Shown in pieces: positions 36,897-51,085 of a DNA stretch of 64,000 bases. Each line of letters starts with the position of its first letter. Within the stretch, counting starts at the first letter, position 1. This stretch comes from Hyperoplus lanceolatus. Taxonomy: Eukaryota; Chordata; Actinopteri; Uranoscopiformes; Ammodytidae. The position numbers were made by a program, and so were the translations under genes. The stretch spans positions 14,155,001 through 14,219,000 of the forward strand of contig CM049398.1 of NCBI GenBank assembly GCA_026929865.2, given 5' to 3'. A model generated the notes under the pieces. The model had not been told where the DNA came from, searched no databases, and saw only the letters and a program-made list of their open reading frames with translations.

Positions 36897-37492
36897 TAGC
36901 CTGGCGTTACCAGACCATCGTACTTCATTTCATTTGTACAGAAGGTCTGGAAGTGCTTTAATTGGCAAACGTTAACTCACTTGGAGGCGGGTGTCTGTTG
37001 AAGTTTAAAACTATTGGATCTGCTCAGTGCCACTCTGGATCTGCCAACCAATCGCATAACGTTTGGTCGTGAGCCGGCTTCTGACAGTGCGTTCAGGGAA
37101 CTCGGAAATTTCCGACTTCACTACATATTGTAGTCTATGGATCTACCGGTACCTGGCAACGGTAACTTGTTAGAGCCAAACGTTTAGTTATTTGGATGAG
37201 AAAGGTTGTAGGCGTCCATACTTTCCCGAGCAGATGCACTGGAACACAGACAGGTCGGAACTCGGAACTACCAAGTCGGAAATGTCCGAGTTCCGAGCGT
37301 AAGGGAACGCAGCATTCAACTGAAACTGGAACTCGACTTCGACCCGTCGTTCTCAGCCACTTCCTCTGTTCGCTGATTGGATACTCAGAAATCTGTTCGG
37401 AAAAATCTCACTAATACGCCCCATCCCCAGGCTGACTACTGAAGGGAAAATGAAATTTGGGCCGAAGTAGGTAGGCGGGCGGAGCCAGGCTA
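36897..37492. mobile_element. TAGCCTGG-family inverted-repeat element, copy 1, with nested insert
   Basis: Termini TAGCCTGGC / GCCAGGCTA are flanked by a 9-bp duplication GGTGTAGCC (36888-36896, 37493-37501). The interior matches, in reverse orientation, the copies at 50514-50887 and 54824-55165. It is longer because a second small inverted-repeat element (about 37088-37311, ends TGCGTTC / GAACGCA) is inserted. Confidence 0.8.
37088..37311. mobile_element. Small inverted-repeat element nested in the TAGCCTGG-family copy
   Basis: Begins TGCGTTCAGGGAACTCGG and ends CCGAGCGTAAGGGAACGCA, imperfect inverted repeats with a second internal inverted pair. The sister copy at 50514-50887 lacks it at the matching position, so it is an insertion. 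No coding capacity. Confidence 0.65.
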
Positions 37493-38055
37493 GGTGTAGC
37501 CAATTCATTAAGTGATAATTATCTTCTATCAAGAGGAGAAAGTGTTGTTCACAGATGCATTCATGAGTGTCATAGTACAATACTCATCAGCTAAGTGTGT
37601 AATGTTAAATCAATTACTTGATTCACAAAACTTAGATCTTAATACTTCACACAATCCACTAGGTGAATCAAAATAATTTGATTTTATTGTAATTGTTATA
37701 ATTAAGGGAAATGAAAAGATGAGAGGGTCTAAATTCAAAATATTTTTTATTTTGTCTAATTTCAGCCACATTACCAACTCAGAAAGAAAAACACACTATG
37801 ATCATGCAAACATTAACTGGTTTATTTGAACGCAACACAGTTTTCCAAAAAGACTTCTAATTTAAAAAAAGCCACAGTGGAAAAATTGCCTTTAGCCCAG
37901 CCCAGCATACAAAAATTGCCAAAAAAAAATCCCGAAATAGGCATGGTGAATGGTTCTGTGTGGAACGATTTAGATGACTGTGATATCATGAGTGAGATCA
38001 GCTTCACACTAGTCTCAAAAGAACAAAGCTCATGCATGTCTAGACAAGCTTTAGT

Positions 38056-40876
<2,821 letters not shown>

Positions 40877-40882
40877 GGTTCC

Positions 40883-43311
40883 TGAGAATACAAAAGAATG
40901 AACAACGGTTAATCCCATATTGGCACATGACTGAAAATCTGGGTGTAACAGATGAATAACATAAGCCCTTCTTAAGCACTGCGGGAGGTTACCATGATGA
41001 CGCACATTTATAGTATGGGGTAATGAGGCTATTATCAGGGTCTTAGCAACTCAAGTGCATGTCGCAACACAGAAGTGAAGCTCAACTGCAGCTGTTTTCA
41101 AGACTCCCACGTTTGACAGCTTGACAACGGCTACATTTATTATGGCAACCACAGACAACACAGGAGAGGATTACTGTGGCCTTTTCGTAAAATATCATTA
41201 TTATTTTAACAAAGAACTGAGATGTTCGTGGTTTAGTTAAGAGTTCATCAAAAGAAAATATGATACACTTGTGTGAATCATTTAAAAATATAACAGGTTT
41301 GCTGCTGTTCTTTCCCTCATATAAAGAGTTTGAGACAGAAAATGTCTAAAACATTCATATTAGATTCCAAGGTAGAACCTTTTCTGGGTTTACTTGAGAT
41401 AACCATATAAGCCTTGGGAAATGAGCTGATGGAGTAAAGACTTGTTCCTACTCGAACCAATTTATCAAGATGACTCAGCATGCAGTCACTTCTTGGAACA
41501 GGCCCTGTGTTTACTGTTGCTACAGTAGCACACCATCATATACTGTAATGGTAGCCTTGTGTTAAGGCACATGGGAGGTCATTATAGCGACTAACCCAGC
41601 AATGCTTCGCATACTCTGGAAAAGCATAGAGGGGGTGCATGATGAGGGGCGGGGGGGGGGGGATGCTCTGATGATTCAAAAGGTTTTAGTTACTAAAATG
41701 CTAATTCAAACTTAAACAATCTGTACATTTGAGTTGATTGAGATTTTAGTTGATCTGAAAAGAAAAAGTTTTTGCAACTACATAATCACTTTTTAATCTC
41801 CCTTGGGGTTTGGGTTATAAAGAAATACAATAAATCAAGACAAAATGTTACATCATGTCAGAAATATGAGGAAACTTACCTTGTTATAGAGTTCCCTTGT
41901 CAAGATAGCAAGAGAGTAGCCTATTGTGTATTTTGAGTGTTTGTCAGTTCAAAGTCTAACGTTCACTTTTAAGTTACACAACAGAAACCAATGCGGAAAC
42001 AGGCACGTGTATCTATGGCTATTCTAGATAAGATAATTGTGAAATTCAACTTGTTGCCAAGCGTTTTGTGCTCTATGCTAAGGCATAAGCTGCTGATCAT
42101 GCTGAGGGCGTGTCACGTCATGTATTGGGTTGGGTTGAGAACTTTCTGGACTGTTCCTTTCACTTCCTTGGCACTCCCATAGCATGCAGGCCGATGAAAT
42201 GTGCATCACTAGGCCTACATAGCTTCTTTTTACAATAGTATCCAGCTGCAGCCCGGAGAACAATACTGAGTCGGGCGGGAGTACTGAGTCGGGCCGGGAG
42301 TACTGAGTCGGGGCGGAAGAAAATACAAATAAATCTTGAACGTTATTTAGACAAATTATATTGTTTTGGCGATTAAGTTCAGGCATCACAGCTGGGTGGT
42401 TAGGGTTAGGGCAAGGGGATAGGGAGAGGTTATAAAATATATATAGAACATTAGATTATGTTCAGGCATCACAGCTGGGTGGTTAGGGCAAGGGGATAGG
42501 GAGAGGTTAGAATATAGATAGAACATTAGATTAGCCAAGGCGCTAGCTCCACTCGGCTAACGGAACACCGCGGCGGCCATCTTGAGAAGGTCACGTCAAA
42601 CAATAAAAAAAGACCGCAGACCGATAGGCTACTAGCCCCGACACAGTACTCACGGCCCGACTCAGTACTCCCGCCCCAACTCAGTATTGTTCTCCTGGGC
42701 TGCAGCTAGACTCCACTCTCTTTCTAAGCAACTTTGGGAAGGCAAATCTTTTGAGTAGAGTCTAGCTGCAGCCCCGGAGAACAACACCCTGGCGGGACAT
42801 AACACCCAGGCGGGGCGGAAGTGGTGTGACAGCGTGATTTTTTACTATTTAGCTTAATTTCAGCGATACATACGTTTATTTGTCTAAATAAGGAATAATT
42901 ATTTAGGTAACTTCCGCCCCGTCTGGGTGTTATGTGCCGCCAGGGTGTTGTTCTCCGGGGATGCAGCTGGATACTATTGAATCTTTTGATCGCAAGACGC
43001 AGTCTCATTTATCAGAGGAAGGAACCAACCGTGTTAGCACGTCCATGTGTTAGCATCGTCATTTCTTACCGGTTGTGAGTCACGTACAACGTTAGCTTTA
43101 ATGTTAAACACACGTCGAAAAGATTAGCCTGACCATGTACAACGATATTACAAAAGATTAACCTTATAAGTTTCAGTGTATGACGTTATTGTAAAATAAC
43201 GTGCCGGTTTCAAACAGACGCCAACACGTGACAGAAATGTAACGTAAATGTAACGTCTTTCTCAGCCTCCCCTTCCGGAATAAGTTACGACAAAATCTAT
43301 AGGCTACTCAC
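40883..43311 (-). other. hspa8: hspa8 first (5' UTR) intron
   Basis: Acceptor ctcag ends at 40882; a good donor ggag|gtgagt has its G at 43311. A second possible donor (acaag|gtaagt) lies near 41879 and could mark an alternative noncoding exon. The intron holds a G run near 41650 and the palindromic repeats at 42233-42979. Extent depends on which donor is used. Confidence 0.55.
42233..42979. repeat. Palindromic pair of related inverted-repeat elements in hspa8 intron 1
   Basis: Four copies of an agctgcagcc(c)cggagaac end-sequence occur. Two face each other at about 42243-42262 and 42690-42710, two more at about 42760-42782 and 42948-42970. The outermost flanks caatagtatcc and ggatactattg are also complementary, so the block folds as one large palindrome of two smaller ones. 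The first sub-element contains a roughly 90-bp tandem duplication (about 42375-42530) with short ttaggg words. No coding capacity. Probably a miniature DNA transposon family with a related element nested in or beside it. Confidence 0.65.
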
Positions 43312-43540
43312 CTCCGTTAAGTTGAGAATGTGTCGTAAAAGTATCTGTTTTTAATACTGCAAGCTGGCTTCACCCTGTGCAGGCGTCGGTCTGATGGGTC
43401 CCTGATCCGTGCTGTGAGTGAGTGGGGGCGGAAGCACCTCTTCCACTACATCCCCCTCAGAACCATCTAGAACACAGGAGGAGCAACGCTGCCCAATCAC
43501 CAACCGTCCTTTCGCTGCTTCCGTCTGTGGTCCAATTAAA
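43312..43540 (-). promoter_or_regulatory. hspa8: Candidate hspa8 promoter and noncoding exon 1
   Basis: Read on the minus strand, upstream of the donor at 43311. There is a TATA-like TATTAAAAA (43348-43356), a three-unit heat-shock element at 43460-43472 (GAAccatctaGAA; outer units exact, middle unit one base off), and CCAAT boxes at about 43493 and 43532 in the plus-strand sense. The arrangement fits an hsp70-family promoter. The start site is not determinable by eye. Confidence 0.45.
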
Positions 43541-43550
43541 AAACACCATT

Positions 43551-44152
43551 TGTGTTGCCAACTTAGCGATGTTGTCGCTATATTTAGCGACTTTTCAGCC
43601 CCCCAGACGATTTTTTTTTTCAAAACAGTGACAAGCGACAAATCTAGCTTTTTTTTCTGGTGTTATTGGTGACTTTTTCGCCAAAGCAAGTATCACTTTT
43701 AACGCTTCTCAACGAGCAGCGGGACCCTCCACGGCCCTTCCCCCTTCCCAGAGCACTGACAGGCGGTCCTCGCGCAGCAGCCCCTCCCAGCTGCGGTCAG
43801 AGCAGGAGATAGGCTGTACACCTCTCCGCTCTAGTGTTCCGTTAGCATCCCTATTAGCTGTTGTATTAGCAGCTTTCCCCCCTCTTCTACAGTCTATAAG
43901 AGTAGTGCAATTCAAAATGTCATGCAATGCTTTTTCAAACTGAGCGTATGATTACTGATAGACTTAACATTATCACGTTGGTTGTTCATGCGATTGTCAC
44001 GTTCATAACACTAGAACCTCACATATTCAAATATTACGGTATAAAACCCCTGTCTACAAATATGCAAATTAGGCGATGACGTCATCTGGCGACTTCTAGC
44101 GACTTTTTGGACAGCCAATAGCTACTTTCTTTACTGAAGAGTTGGCAACACA
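43551..44152. mobile_element. Miniature inverted-repeat DNA element (TGTGTTGCCA ends)
   Basis: The termini TGTGTTGCCA and TGGCAACACA are exact complements, and the subterminal parts repeat the words 'agcgac' and 'tagcgactttt' near both ends. Length about 602 bp. Ends of this type are common in fish hAT-like elements. I could not settle the flanking duplication, so the exact edges may be off by a few bases. No coding capacity. Confidence 0.6.
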
Positions 44153-44416
44153 GCAGTTGCTACCAAGATTTTAGGCTAGCCTATATATCTGATCCTGATC
44201 TGAGTGGCTGAATCAGACGATGGCTGCTTATGGAAAAAAGTGATCCTACTAGGGTCCAACCCGGTGGAGGACATCTCCAGGGGCCTCATTTGTCAACAGT
44301 GTGTAGGGACACTGTGTACAGTATACGGAATTATCCTCCTGAGCGCAGAATTACAAATATTAAATTTACATTTTGTCCACTGAGCGGGCAAGTCGTATGG
44401 AGGAATCCATGTTTTT

Positions 44417-46886
44417 GGAATGTCATCGGGTGCATTGTTTAAAATTTAGAATTGTTCTTGTCCTTGAAGGCCACTGTAGCTTCTGTTATTATTCAAACAG
44501 CAGAATACATAATTATCCTCAGTATTTCCATGAAAATAACGTTAAGTTTGAATGCATGAACACTGCGGTAAATAAACTAAATGAATTTTTTGTTAATATT
44601 GGACCTAATTTAGCAAAAGGGATCTGTGGGAAGAGTGTAGGGGAGTCTAGTGAAAACGAAGCGTCTCTTCAACACTCCTTGTTTTTGAAGCCAGTCGAGG
44701 CCAACGAGATAAGGGAGATATTGCTTGGAATGAAAACAAAGACCTCTAGAGACGCGCTAGGGTTTCACATGAAAGTAATCAAATCAGTGCAAGATACTAT
44801 TATTAAACCGTTAACACACCTTTTTAACCTATCTTTTCAAACAGGCATTTTTCCTTCTAACATGAAAGTAGCAAAGGTTATACCATTACATAAGAATGGT
44901 GATGAACATTCATTTACTAATTATAGACCAGTCTCACTTTTAACACAATTTTCTAAAATTCTGGAAAAGTTATTCAGCAATAGACTTGATGAATTCATTA
45001 CTAAACATCAACTTCTGTATGACAGTCAATTCGGCTTTAGAAAGAATCATTCCACCGCACTGGCCTTGGCTGAATCGGTAGAAATTATTAGTAATGCTAT
45101 TGATCACAAATTGTACTCTATAGGAATTTTCTTAGACCTCAAAAAAGCATTCGACACTATTAATCATGACATCCTTCTTAATAAACTGGAGAATTATGGC
45201 ATTCGAGGTTTGGCACATGACTGGGTCAGAAGTTATTTACATGACAGGAAACAATTTGTGAAATTAGGGGAGTTCACATCGACATGCTTAGATATTGTTT
45301 GTGGGGTCCCTCAGGGGTCAATCTTGGGGCCGAAATTATTCCTGCTTTATATAAATGACATATGTAAAGTGTCAAAAGTCTTAAGGTTAATTTTATTTGC
45401 TGACGACACAAACATCTTCTATTCGGGGAAAGATCTGAATAATATGGTTGAGATCGTAAACATTGAATTGACTAAGTTACATGAGTGGTTAAACCGAAAT
45501 AAGTTATCACTAAATTTAGAAAAAACTAAATTCATGATGTTTGGCAGGAGAGCATCAGATGTCGCTGTAAAAATCAAGGTAAATGGGATTGAAATTCAAA
45601 GGGTCAAGCAACACAAAGTCCTAGGGGTAATAATTGACGATAAATTAAGCTGGAAACCACAAGTTAGCCATCTCAGGGGCAAAATAGCCAGGAGTATTTC
45701 TATACTTTGGAAAGCACAACATTGTTTCAATCAAAAGGCCTTACTTGTATTATACTGGAGTTTAGTTTCCCCACATCTGCATTACTGTGCTGAAATATGG
45801 GGAAACACTTACAAAGGTACATTGCACCCGTTGGAGATTCTTCAAAAGAAAGCAATACGAATTATTTACCAAGCCAATTACAGGGCACACACTAATAACT
45901 TTTTTATTGAAGGTAGAATTCTCAAATTACGTGATGTGGTAAATTACCACACAGTACAAATTATTTACAAGGCTTCAAAAAAAGCCTTCCAAACAGTTTA
46001 CAAGTAATGTTTGAAGACAGAGAAGTTTTGCATGATTTAAGAAGAAAAGATAAATTCACTGAGAAAAATATACGGACCACACTTAAATCCTTTTCGATTT
46101 CTATAAAGGGTATTAAGCTGTGGAATGGACTTGATGAAGTTGTCACAGGGAGTTGCAGTTTGCGCAATTTCAAAGCAAATTATGTTTCAAAAATTATTGA
46201 AAATTACAGACTAATAACCTGAGCACAATGTCAATGTCACTTACATATCAATATTGTAAAGAATAATACAGGCCAGCTGTCAGACTTGTTTTTGAATACT
46301 TTTGCAGAAGTGTTTTGACTACCAGTTAAGAATTGGAACAGGCCAAATACAAGGCCACTTCACACTTTATACACTTGGCATTGTCACAGAGAAACTGAAC
46401 TGTGCTGAACTGATCTTAAAAGCTGAAGCAATTACATTAAAATTGATTGTGTATTGGACTGCAGATTCTTAAAAAAAAAAAAAAAAAAATGTATGTGTAT
46501 GTATGTGTATATATGTGTATATATATATATGTGTATATATGTATGTATGTATATATATATATATATGCTATATATAAAAAAAAAATGTTTTTTGTTTTAT
46601 TTTTATTTTCTGTAACAGTAACTGTGTATCTGAATTCGAATTTGATGAAAATGGGGGCGGTACCTGATAAGCCTTTGGCTTCTTCCGTCTCCCTTCGGAC
46701 AACACAAAGTATGATGTATGAATATTTTCAAGAGAAAATTGTGTATTGTGTGGAATTGTCCGAAAGAATAATAAATAAATAAATAAATAAATAAAAGGGG
46801 TGGGGTTAGGCTACCCAGGGAGCGTTGCATTCTAGAACTTTCTAGAACTTTCTTCGTGATGTCACATTACACAGTGTCCCTTTAAA
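44417..46886 (-). mobile_element. Small inverted-repeat element, copy A, split by a LINE
   Basis: Two segments, 44417-44497 and 46796-46886, match in order the reverse complement of copy B (46881-47226) and are separated by the LINE at 44498-46795. The matching empty site in copy B reads ...ttattattcgaaagggttgg. The distal part of copy A is missing or unrecognisable before 44417. Its TIR end ...acagtgtccctttaaa abuts that of copy B head to head. Confidence 0.75.
44498..46795 (+). mobile_element. Non-LTR retrotransposon (LINE), 5'-truncated, with most of its reverse transcriptase
   Basis: The open frame to 46007 encodes a reverse transcriptase of the Jockey/CR1/L2 assemblage. Motifs in order: PLHKNGDEHSFTNYRPVSLL, FGFRKNHSTALAL, GIFLDLKKAFDTINHDILL, GVPQGSILGPKLFLLYINDI, LILFADDTNIFYSG, then the YLG-like VLGVIIDDKLSW. 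The upstream endonuclease domain is absent. The frame is disrupted near 46000 by a one-base shift; the C-terminal part continues in the next frame to about 46222 (IKLWNGLDE...). Simple A- and TA-rich tracts follow, then a terminal AATA repeat (46769-46794). About 40 codons open in frame before 44498 belong to the host element, not to the LINE. Clade uncertain; possibly Daphne- or Rex1-like. Confidence 0.85.
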
Positions 46887-47226
46887 GGTGCAGTGTGTAA
46901 TATGACATCATTCTAGAATGCAACACTCCCTGGGTAACCCCAACCCTTTCGAATAATAACAGAAGCTACAGTGGCCTTCAAGGACAAGAACAATTCTAAA
47001 CAATGCACCTGATGACATTTCAACTATGGCACTTTCAAGATGGCGGCAATAGGCCTTGGTCCAAAATATGCAGAAATATGGACATATATGAGAAGGGAAA
47101 AAAATAATTAAAAACATTTTTTTCAGCTATTATGCACTAAATTAAATGTACTTATGGATATTATAATTACTTTCTACAAAATCTGTTTGGAAATGAAACC
47201 CCAAATTCTACACACTGCAGGTTTAA
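46881..47226 (+). mobile_element. Small inverted-repeat DNA element, copy B
   Basis: Begins tttaaaggtgcagtgtgta and ends with tacacactgcaggttta, inverted repeats with two or three mismatches. The interior is non-coding and AT-rich toward its 3' half. It provides the uninterrupted reference for copy A, which lies head to head with it. Confidence 0.7.
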
Positions 47227-47413
47227 GTAGACCTACAAAAAAATCTGTATTTATCAAACGTGCGAAGGCCTATGCACAGTCAGTAAATCATCAATCTTGA
47301 TAAATCCCACATGTTCTTAAGTGCATGGACATATAAAGAAATTAAAAAGCTTAAGTGTCATGCTCGTTCACGCTCAGACCATTTGCATTCAGAAACGCCT
47401 CCAATTAACCATA

Positions 47414-48505
47414 GGGGAAGGTGGGGTGATTTGTGCAACTTTTTACTCAAAGTGATTTTAAAGTGAGGCCTTGACAGTTATGTCTCCAACTCAAATATGT
47501 ACATATATTTCAGGATGTTGTGCATCCCTGGCAATAAAAACTTTGGATCTGGAATAAACTGTTTAAGAAATATAGCTTTCGGAAAAAAAGTTGTCTTGAC
47601 TTTGTCGTTGTGTCACAATGACAAAGTCACCATCATCATCTTTCTGGCCATCTGAACTCTCATCAGTGGTGTCGTTAAGTGGAATTGAGATGTCACTCTC
47701 TCCTGAGCTACTGTAGACTATCACTTTCTTTTGGTGACCAGCGTATACAGCCATGCCACTGGCACAACTCTCAGAAATGTACTTTGCACTAGTTGCTCCG
47801 TGCTTGTGGAACCAACTGCCACCTGACAAATGTGATTCCCCCTACATTTCTGCCTTTAAATCAAGGCTCAAAACCCATATGTACACCCTGGTGTTTCCTC
47901 CCCATTAACCTCTGCACTACTTACTTACCTCTGCACTACTATCTGTGTTTATGTGGATGTATGGGCTTTACGTCTTTTATTTTGGTTATTGTTATTTTAC
48001 CTTCATTGTTTACCTACTGAATGCACTATGTACAGCACTTTGGACAGTGCAAACTGTCATAAATGTGCTTTTATAAATACATTTTACTTACTTACTTACT
48101 TATAACTCACCCAGGCCCTTGCGCACAAATCACCCCATCCCCAGAATTTTGGATAATAGGCATGATGCAGCAATTTAGGGTTGACATTGTGCTAACTATA
48201 TAGACTCAAAGTGTAGCATACCAAAGCACTAAAACATGTGTCAAATGTTTTCAAACGTGTCTATAATTGTTCAGACACAATAATCAAAAAACCTTGATCA
48301 TGGAAATTTTACTTTGAAAGGCAAAACACAGTTTTTTGAGCTTAAATGTGCTTATATCTTATTCCTTGTGTCTCCCTTCTTTACAGGATGAGTCAAATGG
48401 ATGGCTCTTCTTAAATATGTGGTCACATTTCCAATTTCTTCCACGGTTTTCTAGAAACAAGGGGTTTTGCAACTTCCAAAATGCACAAATCACCCCACCT
48501 TCCCC
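47414..48505. mobile_element. TA-flanked DNA transposon with transposase remnant and LINE tail (copy 2)
   Basis: Ends GGGGAAGGTGGGGTGATTTG and the complement, with TA on each side (47412-47413, 48506-48507). Interior order is the reverse of copy 1 at 5121-6418. The acidic pogo-like transposase C-terminus (GQKDDDGDFVIV) lies on the minus strand at about 47590-47790. An L2-like LINE 3' end follows at about 47790-48105 on the plus strand, running to a ttataaataca / cttacttactt tail. The same LINE tail lies at the same place in both copies. Confidence 0.75.
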
Positions 48506-48859
48506 TATATGGTCACAACACATCCCTTTATCAACCATGTGAATGTGTTTTACCCCTCTCCGCCACAATGGCAAAGAGGGCAACGAAAACGAACTTCTCC
48601 AGCACATAAATGGAAACCCTTGTAGCCTAAACGAGGTTGAATCAAAGCGAAACATATGTTGTTGGCTCACTTAGTGCAGGAGGCATTAAAGCAAAAGAAA
48701 GCTTGCTGCATGGGAAAATGTGATATTTTCGAGCAAGCTGTTAGGCAACGGCATTGTTTGGGGTCCGCAATCTGACAACTTGTGTGCAGTCATTCATAAA
48801 CTCTTTCAATAAATAAGAGATGAAGATAAGTTCCTAACAACATTAGAGTTACTAAGTGA

Positions 48860-49760
48860 ATAGTCTGGCTGAACCGTTTCCGCCAACGTCTATTAGCACT
48901 GGCGTCGGCTAACAACGCTACGCCTCCATTTCCTGTTGCTGGCGTTCCCGTATTGAGCTCCCCCTCAAACTAGGAAACAATGTGCTCACAGTCAACCTGT
49001 GTGCTTCTGTGCACCACTCACACACACACACACACACACACACAGTGAGAAGTCACATTACTGTAAACAGAAATAAAGTAGAAAGAAATAAAGTGTGGCG
49101 ATACTTCGGGATAATCATATTGGCGGCGGTGGTCCGGGACGCAGCCTAGCTTAGCCTAGCCTAGCTGTCCAACTTCATTGTACATCTTCCCCCGGGCAGA
49201 AATACCCTCATAAACTCTGGAAAATGAAGCGTGGGGGTTTGAATTGAGCACCGGACCTTACAACCAGCTAGATTAAGATCCGCCGTTTCCTTCCTTTGGT
49301 GATTTACAGGACAACGGGCCGCCGATGATAATGTTACCAGAGAAAACTGCGTGACTACGTGGCTAGTTAATTCCGGTTAAGTTTCCCTGTGAGCTCCTTG
49401 GGGGCTAAAGTGTATGGTGTCTTGACATGCTGGTTAGAAAGCAACATATGTGTATTCCTTTTGTTTTTAATAGTTTTTTTGTGGCGTTTGCGGGTTAGAT
49501 TTAGCCATTTCTCTGACAGCCTTTGGACATGAAGACGTTCCATCAAAATAAGTTCTCCCCCGACACTATTAGTATTTTGCAGGACACCGCTGCTGTTTCC
49601 CGGGGTTAGCCCCGCCCTAGATGTTTGTGATTGGTTTAAAGAAATAAAAACAGGCCAGCCCAGTTTCCCCCCGAATAGACGTCTCTAAACGGAGTGCTTC
49701 CAGACCATACTACTTGCTGTAGTTTGGTCTGGCTTTGCAAGACTACTTAAGTGAAATGAG
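48860..49760. repeat. Probable dispersed repeat with a 'cttgcaaagccagac' end
   Basis: The segment near 49700-49745 (accatactacttgctgtag ... gtctggctttgcaagac) recurs in opposite orientation at about 36255-36320. Whole-element edges are not clear; a left end near 48865 (tagtctggctgaacc) is only partly complementary. Includes a short (CA)n at 49018-49044. No genes seen. Confidence 0.4.
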
Positions 49761-50513
49761 TGATTGGCGAGTCCGGCGAGTCACCGTGGCTCGTTCAGCT
49801 CAATGACAGCTGAGAGCTGTCAAATGAGACGGACAGAAAGCATCGGAGGGATCCTCCGCTTCAAAACATGTAAACGTGTGACACATTTAAAGATTAATCA
49901 ATTAGAGCTTACCTAAAAATAAGTGCCATGTAACTAGGCTATTTATTGTATTTAGGATTTTAGCTCATTTGGACGCTGTTTTGACCGTCTGTTTTCGCAA
50001 AATTATATCTACTTTCAGTTTCATTACTGAGTCGCCACGAAACATGATCAGTGTTCTTAAAGATACTTAGATTATAAAACAAGAGGTCCAAAACACAGAT
50101 GATGAAAACAAACAACTGTATGACTTTATATTACACTAGAAATGCACGGGTAGATTTGACGCGCGTGGCGATTATAGATATAAAGAGAACGCTGGCGGTT
50201 CTAGTGTCAATGCAGACGTTGAAACTCTTAAATGCTTTGCTTTGTGCTTGTAATATCGCTATTCTACCACTAGATTCTGTTCGTAAGCATGGTCAGAGCT
50301 GTGCTTAAATGTACACACATTCCTAAGTCGAAGTATTTTTGGTAAATTCCATACTTTGCGTGGCAATGTACTTACAATGTACTCTTTTTATTTGTTTTAC
50401 TTACGTAGGCTACTAATTGCCGTATACACAGAGTGTATCTTGCTAGTAGTGACTAAGTTCCTTAGAATCATCACATATTTAAGGAAAATTTGCTCCAAAG
50501 GGGGGATACGTCT

Positions 50514-50887
50514 TAGCCTGGCTCCGCCCGCCCGCCTACTTCCGGCCAAATTTTATTTTCCCTTCAGTAGTCAGTCTGGGTGTACAGCCCATTTCCCAGT
50601 TTTGCTGGAGATTCGACAGCCGGTCCAATCAGCGAACAGAGCGAGTGGCTGAGAACGATGACGTCGAAGTCGCGCTCCAGTTTCAGTTGCCAGAAGCCGG
50701 CTCATGACACACGTGACGACCAAACGTTATGCGATTGGTTGGCTAATCCAGAGTGGCACTGGGCAGATCCAATAGTTTTAAACTTTAACAGACACCCGCC
50801 TCCATGAGTGAACGTTTGCCAATTAAAGCACTGCCAGACCTTCTGTACAAATGAAATGAAGTACGATGGTCTGGTAGCACCAGGCTA
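50514..50887. mobile_element. TAGCCTGG-family inverted-repeat element, copy 2
   Basis: Ends TAGCCTGGCTCC and ACCAGGCTA with an exact 9-bp duplication GATACGTCT (50505-50513, 50888-50896). The interior matches the other two copies, including 'aaacgttatgcgattggttgg'-like sequence. Confidence 0.85.
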
Positions 50888-50896
50888 GATACGTCT

Positions 50897-51085
50897 TACA
50901 GTGGGGTAGGAGGAGAGACAGGCTGAGAGGCAGACAGTTCAAATATGCATACATTGATATTGTAAACATGGGAGGGGCAGGCCGACCAGAGAACAGTGGG
51001 GTTGGAGGAGAGACAGGCTGAGAGGAATATACATACATTGTTATTGTAAAGGGGCAGGCTGACCAGAGAAACCACAGGGGGCTGT
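50897..51085. repeat. Two-copy tandem duplication of about 95 bp
   Basis: The unit starting gtggggtaggaggagagaca is followed by a second starting gtggggttggaggagagaca. Both contain 'caggctgagagg' and end near 'aggctgaccagagaa'. No coding capacity. Confidence 0.7.

Noticed and set aside
42400-42500. Interstitial telomere repeat (ttaggg words)
   Set aside because: Only two or three ttaggg words within a roughly 90-bp tandem duplication inside a transposon-like palindrome; not a telomeric array.
44373-44497. N-terminal 40 codons of the reverse-transcriptase frame as LINE protein
   Set aside because: The same nucleotides appear in the independent small element at 46940-47025, so they are host-element sequence open by chance.
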